Shown piece by piece: positions 40,253-49,720 of a stretch of 64,000 nucleotides of DNA (positions within the stretch are counted from its first letter, which is position 1; every line of letters begins with the position of its first letter). The notes under the pieces were generated by a model, which saw only the letters and a program-made list of their open reading frames with translations, searched no databases and was not told where the DNA came from. This DNA comes from DAINPP01 sp963667315. Its GTDB lineage: Bacteria; Thermotogota; Thermotogae; MWEM01. Position numbers and translations under genes: made by a program. The DNA is taken from the NCBI GenBank assembly GCA_963667315.1, contig OY763325.1, positions 62,001-126,000 on the forward strand. The letters are read 5' to 3'.

Positions 40253-41286
40253 GGAAATTCATTGAAGATATTGCAGAAACGATAAAACGAGAACGTGGAA
40301 ACCTTAAGATCATTGATCATAAAACAGGTGATTCGATTCTGATAGAAGTCAGAGAAAGTGATGTCTTTAATGAATCATCAGTGAAACTTCTTGCACCTGA
40401 AAATCCTGCCGATAAACTTATCTTGAATACTCTTGAAGACGATTCTCCCGATCCTTTTGTGATTGGGGAAGAAGATCATTCCCCGCCGCCCGATTTCTAT
40501 TCTGAGAATATCCGGTTTGATGTGATTCTCCCGAATGATCAGGAGAGGGAAATTAACAGTGAGTATTCAATCAATATAGAAACAGTTGATGTAAAAAAAG
40601 ATCCGATTGTTTCAGGAATTGCAGATCTGAAAACGATCCTTTCAAACGCCTTTTCTTTCCAAAATGAACCTCTGCGGGAAGCGAATTTTAACATACGAGC
40701 ATATGATGAAATGAGTTTTCAGTTTAATCTGACAGAATTTTCAGAGATGTATCTCAAAACACCTAAAATGGAATCCGTTTCGACAGAATTTGATCCTGTT
40801 GAGCTGAAAACACTTGATTCAGAGTTTATAGAAAATCAGGCGTCTTCTTTTCATTATGAGGATACAGTTGATTTTGGTACGCGTGTTTCTGGTTGTGAGA
40901 CTGATTTCACCCTCAAGATTAATGATACAATCGCTGCAGCTATGCATTTTCCCATAAAAAGACCCCCGGTTTCCAAAAGTGGTTATCAGCTTGAGGAAAT
41001 CAAAAGGGCTTTGACTTTCATCATAGAAAAGTTCGAAAGTAAAGGGAAGCTGAAGATTATAGGGATATACAAGAACGTACCCATATATGCAGCTCAAAAG
41101 CTGACTTTTACAAAAGATAAATGTCTGCTGTTTTATTACAGAAAACAAACAGAACGGGCAGACAACGGGAAAAAAAGAAAAATAAACAAGCACCCCCCTG
41201 CATCAAAGCCCTTTATGCTTGATGTACTGGTGGTTAAATCAAGAGAAGGGAAATATCATGTTGGTCCAATCATTAGAACAGCTTAA
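40237..41286 (+). CDS. Unknown protein upstream of mfd
   Basis: A 349-residue protein I cannot assign. The N-terminal 40 residues are basic (MFRRIGKFIEDIAETIKRER), the middle (45-240) is acidic and low in complexity, and the last 110 include a conserved-looking domain (YQLEEIKRALTFIIEKFESK, then KLKIIGIYKNVPIYAAQKL). The start is TTG at 40237 with AAGGAGG about 15 bases upstream, inside the previous gene; the spacing is long, so expression may depend on coupling. The end overlaps the mfd start by 29 bases. Confidence 0.65.
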   Translation: MFRRIGKFIEDIAETIKRERGNLKIIDHKTGDSILIEVRESDVFNESSVKLLAPENPADKLILNTLEDDSPDPFVIGEEDHSPPPDFYSENIRFDVILPNDQEREINSEYSINIETVDVKKDPIVSGIADLKTILSNAFSFQNEPLREANFNIRAYDEMSFQFNLTEFSEMYLKTPKMESVSTEFDPVELKTLDSEFIENQASSFHYEDTVDFGTRVSGCETDFTLKINDTIAAAMHFPIKRPPVSKSGYQLEEIKRALTFIIEKFESKGKLKIIGIYKNVPIYAAQKLTFTKDKCLLFYYRKQTERADNGKKRKINKHPPASKPFMLDVLVVKSREGKYHVGPIIRTA

Positions 41287-44200
41287 AAAAAGAACATTAT
41301 CCAAAAGAGTTTCTATTGTTGCAGGTGAAAAAAACTTTTTTGAAAAATTACCCGAGATTGTTGATACGATAAAGATGGAACAAAAAAAAACGGTCATCGT
41401 CTTTCCGGATTCTAAATATTACAGAAAATACCTTGAACTGAACAATGAAGGAGACTATTTACTTTTTCCACCTCTGGATGTTTTGCCCTTTGAGCCTGTA
41501 ACGGCTTCTTTCTCAAATATACGGGCTAGAATGAAAACTTTGTTGAATTTCAAATCGGATCATAAACCGATTTTAACGACGACGCTTGCTTTGTTGCAAA
41601 ATACAATAGGATTTGAAGAACTTGAAAGAAAGATAAGAAAACTATCAGTTTCTGAAGTTGTAAAGACCGGAGAAGTGGTTGATTATCTCAATACAACGGG
41701 TTATAAAAGAGTCTTTACAGTGAAAGAACCCGGAGATTATTCTCAAAAAGGTTTCATCATTGACTTTTTCCCGCTTCATAACGAAAGACCTTACCGAATT
41801 GAGTTCTTTGACGATGAAATCAGTGAAATAAGGGAATTTAACGTTGAAACACAGAGAATGACAGATAAAGTTGAAAATTGTTATTTAACCCCTGCCAGAG
41901 AATTTATCCTTGATCAGGAAAATAATGAAGTCTTTAATGAACGCATCAGGAAACTTCAATCCAAGTACCCGAACAGCCCGTTTCTTGAAGACCTTGAAAC
42001 GCATCCCCTTGAATACACAGCCCTGGCGCCTGTCTTTTTGAAAAATGCAGTGTCCGTTATAAAACTCCTTGAAGACTATTCATTCATATTTATCGATGTA
42101 GAGGATGGGCTTGCTGCGATTATGCAATATGAAAAAGATTTGCTGGAGATATTCCCGAGAACGGAGTACAGGGAAATCTACTATCATCATCTCAGGATCA
42201 GTGAATCGCAGTTGTTACGTGTGAACCAATGGGTCAATATATCTCCGCTCAAACCTGACTTCGATGAAAACGAATTGGGGTTGTTCGAGATTATTTCTCT
42301 GGATACAAAAGAAATCAAAATGAGGAAAGGATCCAGAAAAGCTTCTAAGTTTCTTGAATATGAAACGGAAACGATTATTGATGAAGAAAGTATTGAGCTG
42401 GAAACTTATATCGTTCATGAGGATTATGGCATTGGGAAATACAAAGGAAATGAAGTCATCACAAATTTTGCCGGAACACGGGAATATTTAAAACTCGAAT
42501 ATGATTCAGGTGTATCAATCTTTGTGCCTGTTGAAAACATCGATCGTATCCATAAATATGTCGGGGATGAGAACCTGATTAAATTGACCAATCTTAAAAG
42601 TAAGACGTGGTCAAATACCAAAAAGAAAGTTAGAGAAGATATTGAGCAGAAAGTGGAAGAGCTGCTGAAATTATATGCTGTCAGATCAAAGACCAAAGGG
42701 ATGATCATGAAAGGTGATCCAGAGCTGGAACGGAAATTCTTCGATAGTTTTCCGCATATTGAGACACCTGCACAGGACAAGGCGATTGCTGAAGTCTTCA
42801 AAGACATGGAAGAAGACGTTCCGATGGATAGACTTATCTTTGGTGATGCCGGATCGGGAAAGACTGAAGTGGCGATGCGTGCTGCATTCAGGGCAGTATG
42901 TTCAGGAGCACAGGTAGCTATGCTTGTTCCTACAACCGTACTTGCGAAACAGCATTTTTCCAAATTTGAGAACCGTATGAAAGATTTTGGATTGAAAGTG
43001 AAATTATTGGATCGCTTTGTCACACCAATGCAAAGGCGTGACATCATAAAAAAACTCAAAGAGGGTAAGATTGATATCATGATCGGAACACATAGTCTTC
43101 TGTCAAAAACGGTGAAATTCAATAACCTTGGATTACTAATCATAGATGAAGAACAGAAATTCGGTGTTCAGCAGAAGGAAAAGATAAAAGGCTATAAGGA
43201 GAAAATAGATGTGTTGACCCTTTCCGCAACACCTATTCCCAGAACCCTTTATATGGGACTTTCCGGGATTAAAAACATGTCGATCATTGATACGCTTCCC
43301 CCGGGAAGGATACCGATAGAAGTTGCCAGTTCCCCATTCAACGAAAAACTCGTTAAGACAGCTATCCTTAGAGAAATCTCGCGAGGCGGTCAGGTTATGT
43401 ATGTTCATAATCGGGTAGAGGATATTGAGGAAGTGCATGATGAATTGAAGAAAATCGTGCCGGACATAAAAATCGGGATGGCTCACGGTCAGATGAGGAA
43501 GAAACTGTTTGAATCAACGGTCAATGATTTTTATGAGGGGCAGAGTGACCTGCTGCTCAGTACAACGATTATCGAAAGTGGAGTGGATATACCGAATGCT
43601 AATACACTGATTATTGATGACTCGCAACGATACGGGCTTTCACAGTTGTATCAATTACGCGGACGTGTCGGAAGAAGTGACAGGAGAGCCTACGCCTATT
43701 TCCTTTACCCGAAGAAACATACATTAAAGCCTGAAACAAAATCAAGACTGGAAGCCATTACAACGTTTAATGGTGCCGGGAGTGGTATACAGATTTCAAT
43801 GCGCGATATGGAAATCAGAGGAATAGGAAATATACTCGGAATGGAACAGCATGGTGAGATTAACACGATAGGGCTTCACCTATACAGGCAGATACTTGAT
43901 GAAGTTATGATAAAGCACGGTATGAAACAGGGGGAAAAAGTTGAAGAAAGCGAGAAAAAATCACTCAGAACGAATGTGGAACTCAAAGGTTTTTATTTCG
44001 AAATCATGATACCTGAAGATTACATTGACAACAACATCGAAAGGATGAAAATCTATCGAAAGATTGCGATGGTTGAGGATTTGAAGGATTTTAAAGAAAT
44101 AGAAAAAGAGCTTCTTGACAGATTTGGTCCCGTTCCCAATCAGATAAAAGGATTGCTTTTCTATGCAAAACTCAAATTTATGGCATCAACACTTGGTATA

Positions 44201-44413
44201 GTGGCAATTGAAAAACTTGAAAAGTCAAAGCAGTTCAGATTGATTTTCAACGATATCAAATCCACTGATCAGTTTGATCTGAAACGTATCGAGCATCAGT
44301 ATTCCAACACAAGAGGTTTTACCAACAGAGAAGAAAATCAATGTATTCTCTTCATGGAAAAAGATGAAAGGTTGTACAAATTAATTGAACAAAATTATAA
44401 AGACAGAGGGTGA
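41258..44413 (+). CDS. mfd: Transcription-repair coupling factor Mfd
   Basis: A 1051-residue Mfd, which removes stalled RNA polymerase from damaged DNA and recruits UvrA. Domains: N-terminal UvrB-like part (about 1-330), polymerase-interacting CarD-like domain near 380 (VHEDYGIGKYKGNEV), and the RecG-like motor with Walker A GDAGSGKTEVAMRAAF near 530, IIDEEQKFGVQQKEK near 627, LSATPIPRTLYMGLSG near 653 and LRGRVGRSDRRAYAYF near 803. A C-terminal TRCF domain follows. It is slightly shorter than the usual 1150. ATG at 41258 has AGAAGGG. Confidence 0.97.
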   Translation: MLVQSLEQLKKRTLSKRVSIVAGEKNFFEKLPEIVDTIKMEQKKTVIVFPDSKYYRKYLELNNEGDYLLFPPLDVLPFEPVTASFSNIRARMKTLLNFKSDHKPILTTTLALLQNTIGFEELERKIRKLSVSEVVKTGEVVDYLNTTGYKRVFTVKEPGDYSQKGFIIDFFPLHNERPYRIEFFDDEISEIREFNVETQRMTDKVENCYLTPAREFILDQENNEVFNERIRKLQSKYPNSPFLEDLETHPLEYTALAPVFLKNAVSVIKLLEDYSFIFIDVEDGLAAIMQYEKDLLEIFPRTEYREIYYHHLRISESQLLRVNQWVNISPLKPDFDENELGLFEIISLDTKEIKMRKGSRKASKFLEYETETIIDEESIELETYIVHEDYGIGKYKGNEVITNFAGTREYLKLEYDSGVSIFVPVENIDRIHKYVGDENLIKLTNLKSKTWSNTKKKVREDIEQKVEELLKLYAVRSKTKGMIMKGDPELERKFFDSFPHIETPAQDKAIAEVFKDMEEDVPMDRLIFGDAGSGKTEVAMRAAFRAVCSGAQVAMLVPTTVLAKQHFSKFENRMKDFGLKVKLLDRFVTPMQRRDIIKKLKEGKIDIMIGTHSLLSKTVKFNNLGLLIIDEEQKFGVQQKEKIKGYKEKIDVLTLSATPIPRTLYMGLSGIKNMSIIDTLPPGRIPIEVASSPFNEKLVKTAILREISRGGQVMYVHNRVEDIEEVHDELKKIVPDIKIGMAHGQMRKKLFESTVNDFYEGQSDLLLSTTIIESGVDIPNANTLIIDDSQRYGLSQLYQLRGRVGRSDRRAYAYFLYPKKHTLKPETKSRLEAITTFNGAGSGIQISMRDMEIRGIGNILGMEQHGEINTIGLHLYRQILDEVMIKHGMKQGEKVEESEKKSLRTNVELKGFYFEIMIPEDYIDNNIERMKIYRKIAMVEDLKDFKEIEKELLDRFGPVPNQIKGLLFYAKLKFMASTLGIVAIEKLEKSKQFRLIFNDIKSTDQFDLKRIEHQYSNTRGFTNREENQCILFMEKDERLYKLIEQNYKDRG

Positions 44414-44418
44414 TGTTC

Positions 44419-45279
44419 TTGGAGAAGATAATCAAAGTATCTGTGTTGATGGATGACTTGGCCGGAAAAATGAGGGGAATAAAAGCACATCATGGTTTAT
44501 CATTTTTATTTGAGATCGAATATTCTAAAACAAATGTTTTCAGAATGCTATTTGACACAGCAACGGATGGGACTGATCTTTTAGCGAACATGAGAATCAT
44601 GGGAGTTGATCTGAATCGTATTGATGCAGCTATGATTACGCATAAGCATTATGATCATACCGGTGGACTACCTGAAATTTTATCCGGTCGAGATAGTCCT
44701 CTCACGATTTTTTGCGGGGAAGACCTTTTTATTCCGTCTTTCGGTCAATATCCATGGAAAGACGGGAGTATACCTTTTTCGAAACAGATGCTGGAAGAAA
44801 AAGGTGCGAATTTTGTCGAATTACAACAAATGTACGAAATAGTACCTGAATGCTATATCAGTGGACCTATAGAGGTGTTTGATGAACGGTATGAAAATAT
44901 CCAGGGGTTTACCAGAATAAAGAATGGGAATAAAGATGCTGAGAAACAACAAGAGGAACTGGCTTTTTACATCGTTGAAGAAGACAGAGTTCACGTTTTT
45001 TCAGGGTGTTCTCACCGTGGAATTGTGAATATCTGCAAAGATGCGCTAAAAAAGACCGGAAAGGAAAAAATCGGAATTATCATGGGTGGTTTTCATTTTG
45101 TTAATTCATCAATTGAGGATATTCGTTTAAATATCGAAGCTTTGAAAAAGATGGAACCATTAGCAATACTCGCCGGACATTGTACGGGATTTTCGGGGCT
45201 TGCTCTGTTATTTCAGTCGTTTGGGAAGCGTTTCGGCAGATATGCGACCTCTGACCGTTTCAATTTTATTCAGGATTGA
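44419..45279 (+). CDS. Metallo-beta-lactamase fold hydrolase
   Basis: A protein of about 286 residues of the MBL superfamily, in the group often named dihydropterin methyltransferase or beta-RFAP synthase-like (COG1237). The metal motif is ITHKHYDHTGGLPEIL near 71-86 (H-x-H-x-D-H), with FSGCSHRGIVNI near 193-204 and ILAGHCTGFSG near 250-260 providing further His ligands. Start options are GTG 44410, ATG 44413 and TTG 44419; GAGGGTG spacing favours TTG, which also places the first codon after the mfd stop. The true substrate is unknown. Last gene before a promoter region at 45.3 kb. Confidence 0.88.
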   Translation: MEKIIKVSVLMDDLAGKMRGIKAHHGLSFLFEIEYSKTNVFRMLFDTATDGTDLLANMRIMGVDLNRIDAAMITHKHYDHTGGLPEILSGRDSPLTIFCGEDLFIPSFGQYPWKDGSIPFSKQMLEEKGANFVELQQMYEIVPECYISGPIEVFDERYENIQGFTRIKNGNKDAEKQQEELAFYIVEEDRVHVFSGCSHRGIVNICKDALKKTGKEKIGIIMGGFHFVNSSIEDIRLNIEALKKMEPLAILAGHCTGFSGLALLFQSFGKRFGRYATSDRFNFIQD

Positions 45280-45368
45280 TAACTTCTAAAAACAAACTTA
45301 GTTTTCTGATATATTAAGGTATAGCGATATATTTTACCTAATATTCTTAAAAAGCACATCATCATACT

Positions 45369-45396
45369 TTGCTGTGTAATATTGATATTCTATAAT
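45369..45396 (+). promoter_or_regulatory. Likely promoter of the 45.5-kb chemoreceptor gene
   Basis: TTGCTG at 45369-45374, 16-base spacer, perfect TATAAT at 45391-45396, about 57 bases before the gene. I see no GCCGATAA-like FliA box. Confidence 0.6.
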
Positions 45397-45452
45397 TTGT
45401 ATGAAGATGATTTTTTAAATCGTACAAAAATAGATAATATTGAGGTGAGATG

Positions 45453-47477
45453 ATGAACGTTTTATGGAATAAAGTAAGTTTTAGAGTTTTTCTCGGTGTT
45501 GTGCTTGTTCTTCTCGTTACGTTTGCCGCCATTCTCCTTTTCTCAGGTTTTTCTCTTCAGGAAATTGAGTATAAGGCATTGTGGTCGAAACTTGAGTCTC
45601 AGGCGAGGATTGTTGAAAGTGAACTGGGTGTTAGAGACGGTTTGTATCAGAATTTTCTTGAGCAGATGAATGAAAAAAATCTGAATTATGCGAATATAAT
45701 CGCGAAATTGATCGATGCGGACCCGGATTTATATTTAAAAACGGAAAAACTGATTGAACTGGCAAAACAGTTGCAAGTTGATGAGATACATGTTACCGAT
45801 GGAACGGGTATTTTAACGAATGGATCCGTTGAAGGTTTTTTCGGCTTTGATTTCAGTACAACCGATCAAACAAAACCGTTGCTTGCGATTTTAACAAACA
45901 ATCAGCCGATTGTTCAAGAACCGCAGCCGAGAGGAACGACGAATGAGATTTTTCAATATATCAGTGTTCCGCGCGTAGATCAAAAAGGTATTGTTCAAGT
46001 TGGAATCAGTTACAACAGGTACACGGAACAATTGAGGAAATATACAGTTGAATCAGTCCTTGAAAGTATCTATCTTGGAGAGGAAGAGTATGTTTTTGTT
46101 GTTGAGAATGATGTGATAATTGCACATTCGGACTCAGAGATGATCGGCAAAACATTGGAAGACTTCGGAATAGAAGAGGAATTTGTCGGCGGGGAACTGG
46201 CATTCAATCAGGGGGAAGAAACTAAACTCGGATATGAAATCAAACTTGGTGATGATTCATATGTCGTGACCGTTTCGGGTTTAGTTGGGCTGAAAGAACG
46301 ACTTCTGCATAACTTTTTGACGCTTTTGTATATTATGCTGATGATTCTTGCCATACTTTCGGTCATGTTCTTTTTTGTTGCCAGAATTATCAACAGAGGA
46401 TTTAATTTCATTACAGGAACGATCACTGAATTATCTACAGGGAATTTTGATGTAGCGTTTGAGGAGAGAATGCTTAAGCGAAAAGATGAATTTGGAACCA
46501 TTATGAAAGATCTTCAGATTTTAGTCGAATCCTTGAACAAGTCATTCAGAAAAGTAAAAGAATCCGTTAAACATACGATAGGTACATCAGATGAGTTGAA
46601 TCGAATGACGGAAGAATCTCTGCTGAGTATGAAGGAGTTGATGGAAAAATCCGATGAAATTTCCGAAAATACATCTTCAACAGCTTCTGCTATAGAGGAA
46701 GTAACTGCGAGTATAGAAGAGATATCTACTTCAGCACAGCAGGTTTCACATGTTTCTCAGGATCTTACCGGAGAAATAGTGAAGATTTCTGATTCAATTC
46801 AAAATGGAACCCGATATATTGAAAGTCACCTTAAAAATATGGATCTGATGAATCACGAAAATGACAGTATGGTTTCGAGTATTTCCGAAATGGTGGACAA
46901 GACACTCAACGCTCAGAATATAGTGGAAACGATAGCTTCTATTGCCAGTCAGACCAATTTGTTGGCATTAAATGCGGCAATTGAAGCTGCTCGTGCCGGT
47001 GAATCGGGAAAGGGTTTTGCCGTTGTTGCCGATGAGATCAGAAAACTCGCAGAAGAAAGTAATTCAGCATCGAGCAAGATAGGTGAGATGCTGAATGAAG
47101 TTATGCAGAAAGCCGATGCTTCAAAACAGAATGTGGAAATTGTGTCGGAGAGTTTTGTGAAATTGAATGATGAAACAAATTCAATCAGTGATAATTTTAG
47201 TGACATTCAGAAAGCGATCAATTCCATCGGTGAGGATTCTGAAACACTTTCATCCCTTTCGGAAGAGCAGAGTGCATCTGCCGAGGAAATTGCAGCAGCT
47301 ATGACCACTTCAGTCAAAGCACTTGATTCAACTCTGGGACATATAAGGGAAAATGCCGAAACAATCAACAAAGAAACGAAGACTTCGGAAACGATTGCGT
47401 CGAAATCAAATTCGTTGAATGCTTTAAATCAGGAACTCGAAGATTCTGTTAACGTTTTCAAATTAAAGGATGAATGA
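45453..47477 (+). CDS. Methyl-accepting chemotaxis protein with periplasmic sensor
   Basis: A 674-residue chemoreceptor. TM1 at about 9-30, an extracytoplasmic Cache-like sensor at 31-280 (VDEIHVTDGTGILTNGSVEG; YVFVVENDVIIAHSDSEMIG), TM2 at about 284-308, a HAMP domain to about 360 and the signalling domain after that. The conserved tip is NLLALNAAIEAARAGESGKG with FAVVADEIRKLAEES, near 500-533. Several Glu pairs flank it for methylation or CheD action. GAGGTGA sits five bases from the second of two adjacent ATGs. Monocistronic, closed by a hairpin terminator. The ligand is not predictable. Confidence 0.95.
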   Translation: MNVLWNKVSFRVFLGVVLVLLVTFAAILLFSGFSLQEIEYKALWSKLESQARIVESELGVRDGLYQNFLEQMNEKNLNYANIIAKLIDADPDLYLKTEKLIELAKQLQVDEIHVTDGTGILTNGSVEGFFGFDFSTTDQTKPLLAILTNNQPIVQEPQPRGTTNEIFQYISVPRVDQKGIVQVGISYNRYTEQLRKYTVESVLESIYLGEEEYVFVVENDVIIAHSDSEMIGKTLEDFGIEEEFVGGELAFNQGEETKLGYEIKLGDDSYVVTVSGLVGLKERLLHNFLTLLYIMLMILAILSVMFFFVARIINRGFNFITGTITELSTGNFDVAFEERMLKRKDEFGTIMKDLQILVESLNKSFRKVKESVKHTIGTSDELNRMTEESLLSMKELMEKSDEISENTSSTASAIEEVTASIEEISTSAQQVSHVSQDLTGEIVKISDSIQNGTRYIESHLKNMDLMNHENDSMVSSISEMVDKTLNAQNIVETIASIASQTNLLALNAAIEAARAGESGKGFAVVADEIRKLAEESNSASSKIGEMLNEVMQKADASKQNVEIVSESFVKLNDETNSISDNFSDIQKAINSIGEDSETLSSLSEEQSASAEEIAAAMTTSVKALDSTLGHIRENAETINKETKTSETIASKSNSLNALNQELEDSVNVFKLKDE

Positions 47478-47498
47478 TCAGAGAATTTTATTCGTTAT

Positions 47499-47524
47499 AA
47501 AAGACCACTTTTAAAGTGGTCTTT
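47499..47524 (+). terminator. Terminator of the chemoreceptor gene
   Basis: AAAAGACCACTTT directly followed by its complement AAAGTGGTCTTTT; a usable stem of about 11 bp with a small A/T loop, and T-rich end. Confidence 0.85.
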
Positions 47525-47549
47525 TATATAGATTTATGGTATATTGTTT

Positions 47550-47566
47550 GTACAAAGGTTTTGTAC
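47550..47566. promoter_or_regulatory. Perfect palindrome upstream of ffh
   Basis: GTACAAA-GGT-TTTGTAC, two 7-base arms around three bases. It is about 110 bases upstream of the ffh promoter, so it may be an operator for an unseen promoter, or an incidental inverted repeat. Confidence 0.4.
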
Positions 47567-47677
47567 TGCACGGTTAAGGGATAAACTTCCAATCGATTCA
47601 CAGTAACAAACTATCGATCGTAACATGATTGTTATTAAAAATTTGTTGAAGCTTTTCTAAGCTGTCATAACACGATG

Positions 47678-47706
47678 TTGACTAAAAAGCCTTTTTCGGT
47701 TATACT
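47678..47706 (+). promoter_or_regulatory. Promoter of the ffh-ribosomal operon
   Basis: TTGACT at 47678-47683, 17-base spacer, TATACT at 47701-47706; start near 47713, about 26 bases upstream of ffh. Confidence 0.8.
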
Positions 47707-47738
47707 CTCAGAGGCTCTTAGAAGGAGTGTGTGTTTTT

Positions 47739-49067
47739 GTGTTTGAAAATCTGCAGGAAAAAATGAGCAAGGCCTTTAAATCACTTAAAGGTCAGGGTAA
47801 GATAAGCGAAAAGAATATAAAAGAAGCCATCAAGATTGTAAAGATGTCATTGCTTGAGGCGGATGTTAATTATAAAATAGTTAAGAAATTTATTGCCCAG
47901 GTTAAGGAAAAAGCGATGGGAACTGAGGTCATGAATAGTCTTACACCCGATCAGGTCTTCATTAAAATCGTAAATGATGAGTTGACGCAATTGATGGGAA
48001 CTAAGATAGAAAAACTGAAGTTTGTACACAGACCTTCATATATTATGATGGTTGGTTTACAGGGTAGCGGTAAGACGACGACGGCTGCAAAGATTGCAAG
48101 AAGATTGAAAAAAGACGGCAAAAAGGTTTTGCTCGTTGCCGCTGATGTTTACAGACCTGCAGCCATAGACCAGCTTGAAATCCTGGCGAAGGAAATTGGT
48201 GTCGAAATTTTTGCCGGTGACAGAAAAACGCCCGAACTGATTGTGAAAGAGGCTTCAAAACTAGCTGTTAGAATGAATGCTGATGTAGTTTTACTTGACA
48301 CAGCCGGACGTCTGCATATAGATGAAAAGATGATGCAGGAGCTTGAAACAATTAAAGGGATGGTTGAACCTGATGAAATATTGATGGTTATCGATTCGAT
48401 GATTGGTCAGGACGCTGTAACGACTGCTAAAACCTTTAATGAGAGACTGGAAGTAACAGGTTTTGTGTTGACAAAGCTTGATGGTGATGCGCGTGGTGGT
48501 GTTGCCCTTTCAATAAGAGAGATTACCGGCAAACCGATCAAATACGTAGGTATAAGCGAAAAAACAGATGGGATTGAAGAATTCCATCCAGACAGAATGG
48601 CAAACCGAATTCTTGGAATGGGTGATGTGCTTTCGCTGATAGAAAAGGTTGAACAATCCGTTGATGCTGAGAAGGCGAAACAGATGGAAAAGAAATTCAG
48701 GAAAGCTCAATTTACCTTTGATGATTTTCTTGAACAGCTGCAGCAGATTCAGAAAATGGGGTCGCTATCTTCGTTACTCGGGATGATTCCGGGCATGAAC
48801 AAGGTCAAGAATCTTGATGTGGATGAATCAAGAATCAAAAGAGTCGAGGCGATTATTCGCTCAATGACAAAAAAGGAAAGGAAAAATCCGAAAATCATCA
48901 ATTACTCAAGGAAAAAAAGGATTTCAGCCGGTTGTGGACAGCCGCTTTCAGAAGTGACAAAATTAATCAGCAATTTTGAACAGATGAAAAAGATGATGAA
49001 AAAGATGAACAAATCCGGGATGAAAGGTATGAAGAACATGATGCGTGGTGGCGGATTGCCCTTTTAA
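47739..49067 (+). CDS. ffh: Signal recognition particle protein Ffh
   Basis: A 442-residue SRP54. N domain (MFENLQEKMSKAFKSLKGQG) is followed by the G domain with LQGSGKTTTAAKIA near 107, DVYRPAAIDQLEIL near 135, DTAGRLHIDEKMM near 187 and TKLDGDARGGVAL near 246. The Met-rich M domain (from about 300: FDDFLEQLQQIQKMGSLSS, and repeated KKMMKKMNK at the end) binds SRP RNA and signal sequences. The start is GTG at 47739, matching the usual MFENLQEK start; AAGGAG is 11 bases away. It opens the operon for translation and tRNA modification. No SRP RNA gene is recognised nearby. Confidence 0.97.
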   Translation: MFENLQEKMSKAFKSLKGQGKISEKNIKEAIKIVKMSLLEADVNYKIVKKFIAQVKEKAMGTEVMNSLTPDQVFIKIVNDELTQLMGTKIEKLKFVHRPSYIMMVGLQGSGKTTTAAKIARRLKKDGKKVLLVAADVYRPAAIDQLEILAKEIGVEIFAGDRKTPELIVKEASKLAVRMNADVVLLDTAGRLHIDEKMMQELETIKGMVEPDEILMVIDSMIGQDAVTTAKTFNERLEVTGFVLTKLDGDARGGVALSIREITGKPIKYVGISEKTDGIEEFHPDRMANRILGMGDVLSLIEKVEQSVDAEKAKQMEKKFRKAQFTFDDFLEQLQQIQKMGSLSSLLGMIPGMNKVKNLDVDESRIKRVEAIIRSMTKKERKNPKIINYSRKKRISAGCGQPLSEVTKLISNFEQMKKMMKKMNKSGMKGMKNMMRGGGLPF

Positions 49068-49191
49068 TTTGGCATCAGTTTAGCAGCATTCACCGGAAAA
49101 ATTGTAGGAACAACAGCGATCGCTTTTATAGATTTTGATCGTTTAAAATATCTGGAATATTCAAAAATAAAACTAAGGAGGGAATTTTAGA

Positions 49192-49485
49192 GTGGTTAGA
49201 ATCAGATTAACCCGTATGGGTAAGAAAAAGATGCCTTTTTACAGAGTAGTTGTTATGGATCAGAAGAAAAGAAGAGACGGTGCTTATATTGAATCGTTAG
49301 GTTTTTATGATCCGGTCAGAGATCCTGCTCTTACAAGAGTTGACGTGGATAAAGCTGTATCATGGCTTTTAAAGGGAGCCCAGCCAACAGAAACTGTAAG
49401 AAGCCTTTTCAGAAAACATGGCGTCATGGAAAGATTTGACAAGGCAAAAAATGAAATAAAGGCTGGTACAGAGGCAGCAGAATGA
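49192..49485 (+). CDS. rpsP: Ribosomal protein S16
   Basis: A 97-residue small-subunit protein. VRIRLTRMGKKKMPFYRVVV, MDQKKRRDGAYIESLGFYDP and SWLLKGAQPTETVRSLFRKH are the S16 signatures. GTG start with AAGGAGGG. The last four bases overlap the khpA start. Confidence 0.97.
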   Translation: MVRIRLTRMGKKKMPFYRVVVMDQKKRRDGAYIESLGFYDPVRDPALTRVDVDKAVSWLLKGAQPTETVRSLFRKHGVMERFDKAKNEIKAGTEAAE

Positions 49486-49712
49486 AAGATGCACTCGAAA
49501 CCATAGTTAAAGGTATAGTCAAACATCCTCAGGAAGTGGAGATTATAAGAACCCAGGAGGAAGGCAATGTGGTGTTCGAGTTGTTATTGAACAAAGAAGA
49601 TGTCGGACAGATCATCGGTAAAAATGGGAGGACCATTAAATCGATCAACATTCTTCTTAATTCTCTGGCTGGAGCGAGAAATGAGAAATTTATTCTCAAA
49701 GTAAAGCGATAA
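49482..49712 (+). CDS. khpA: KH-domain RNA-binding protein KhpA
   Basis: A 76-residue single KH domain with the GxxG loop in DVGQIIGKNGRTIKSINILL near 44-63. KhpA pairs with KhpB/EloR to bind many RNAs in Gram-positive bacteria. The gene always tends to lie between rpsP and rimM, as here. ATG within the end of rpsP. Confidence 0.95.
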   Translation: MKDALETIVKGIVKHPQEVEIIRTQEEGNVVFELLLNKEDVGQIIGKNGRTIKSINILLNSLAGARNEKFILKVKR

Positions 49713-49720
49713 GTGATTGA

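Noticed and set aside
42424..43143. 239-residue minus-strand frame inside mfd
   Set aside because: It is antisense to the well-conserved Mfd motor domain and is low in complexity (Ser, Phe and Ile rich).
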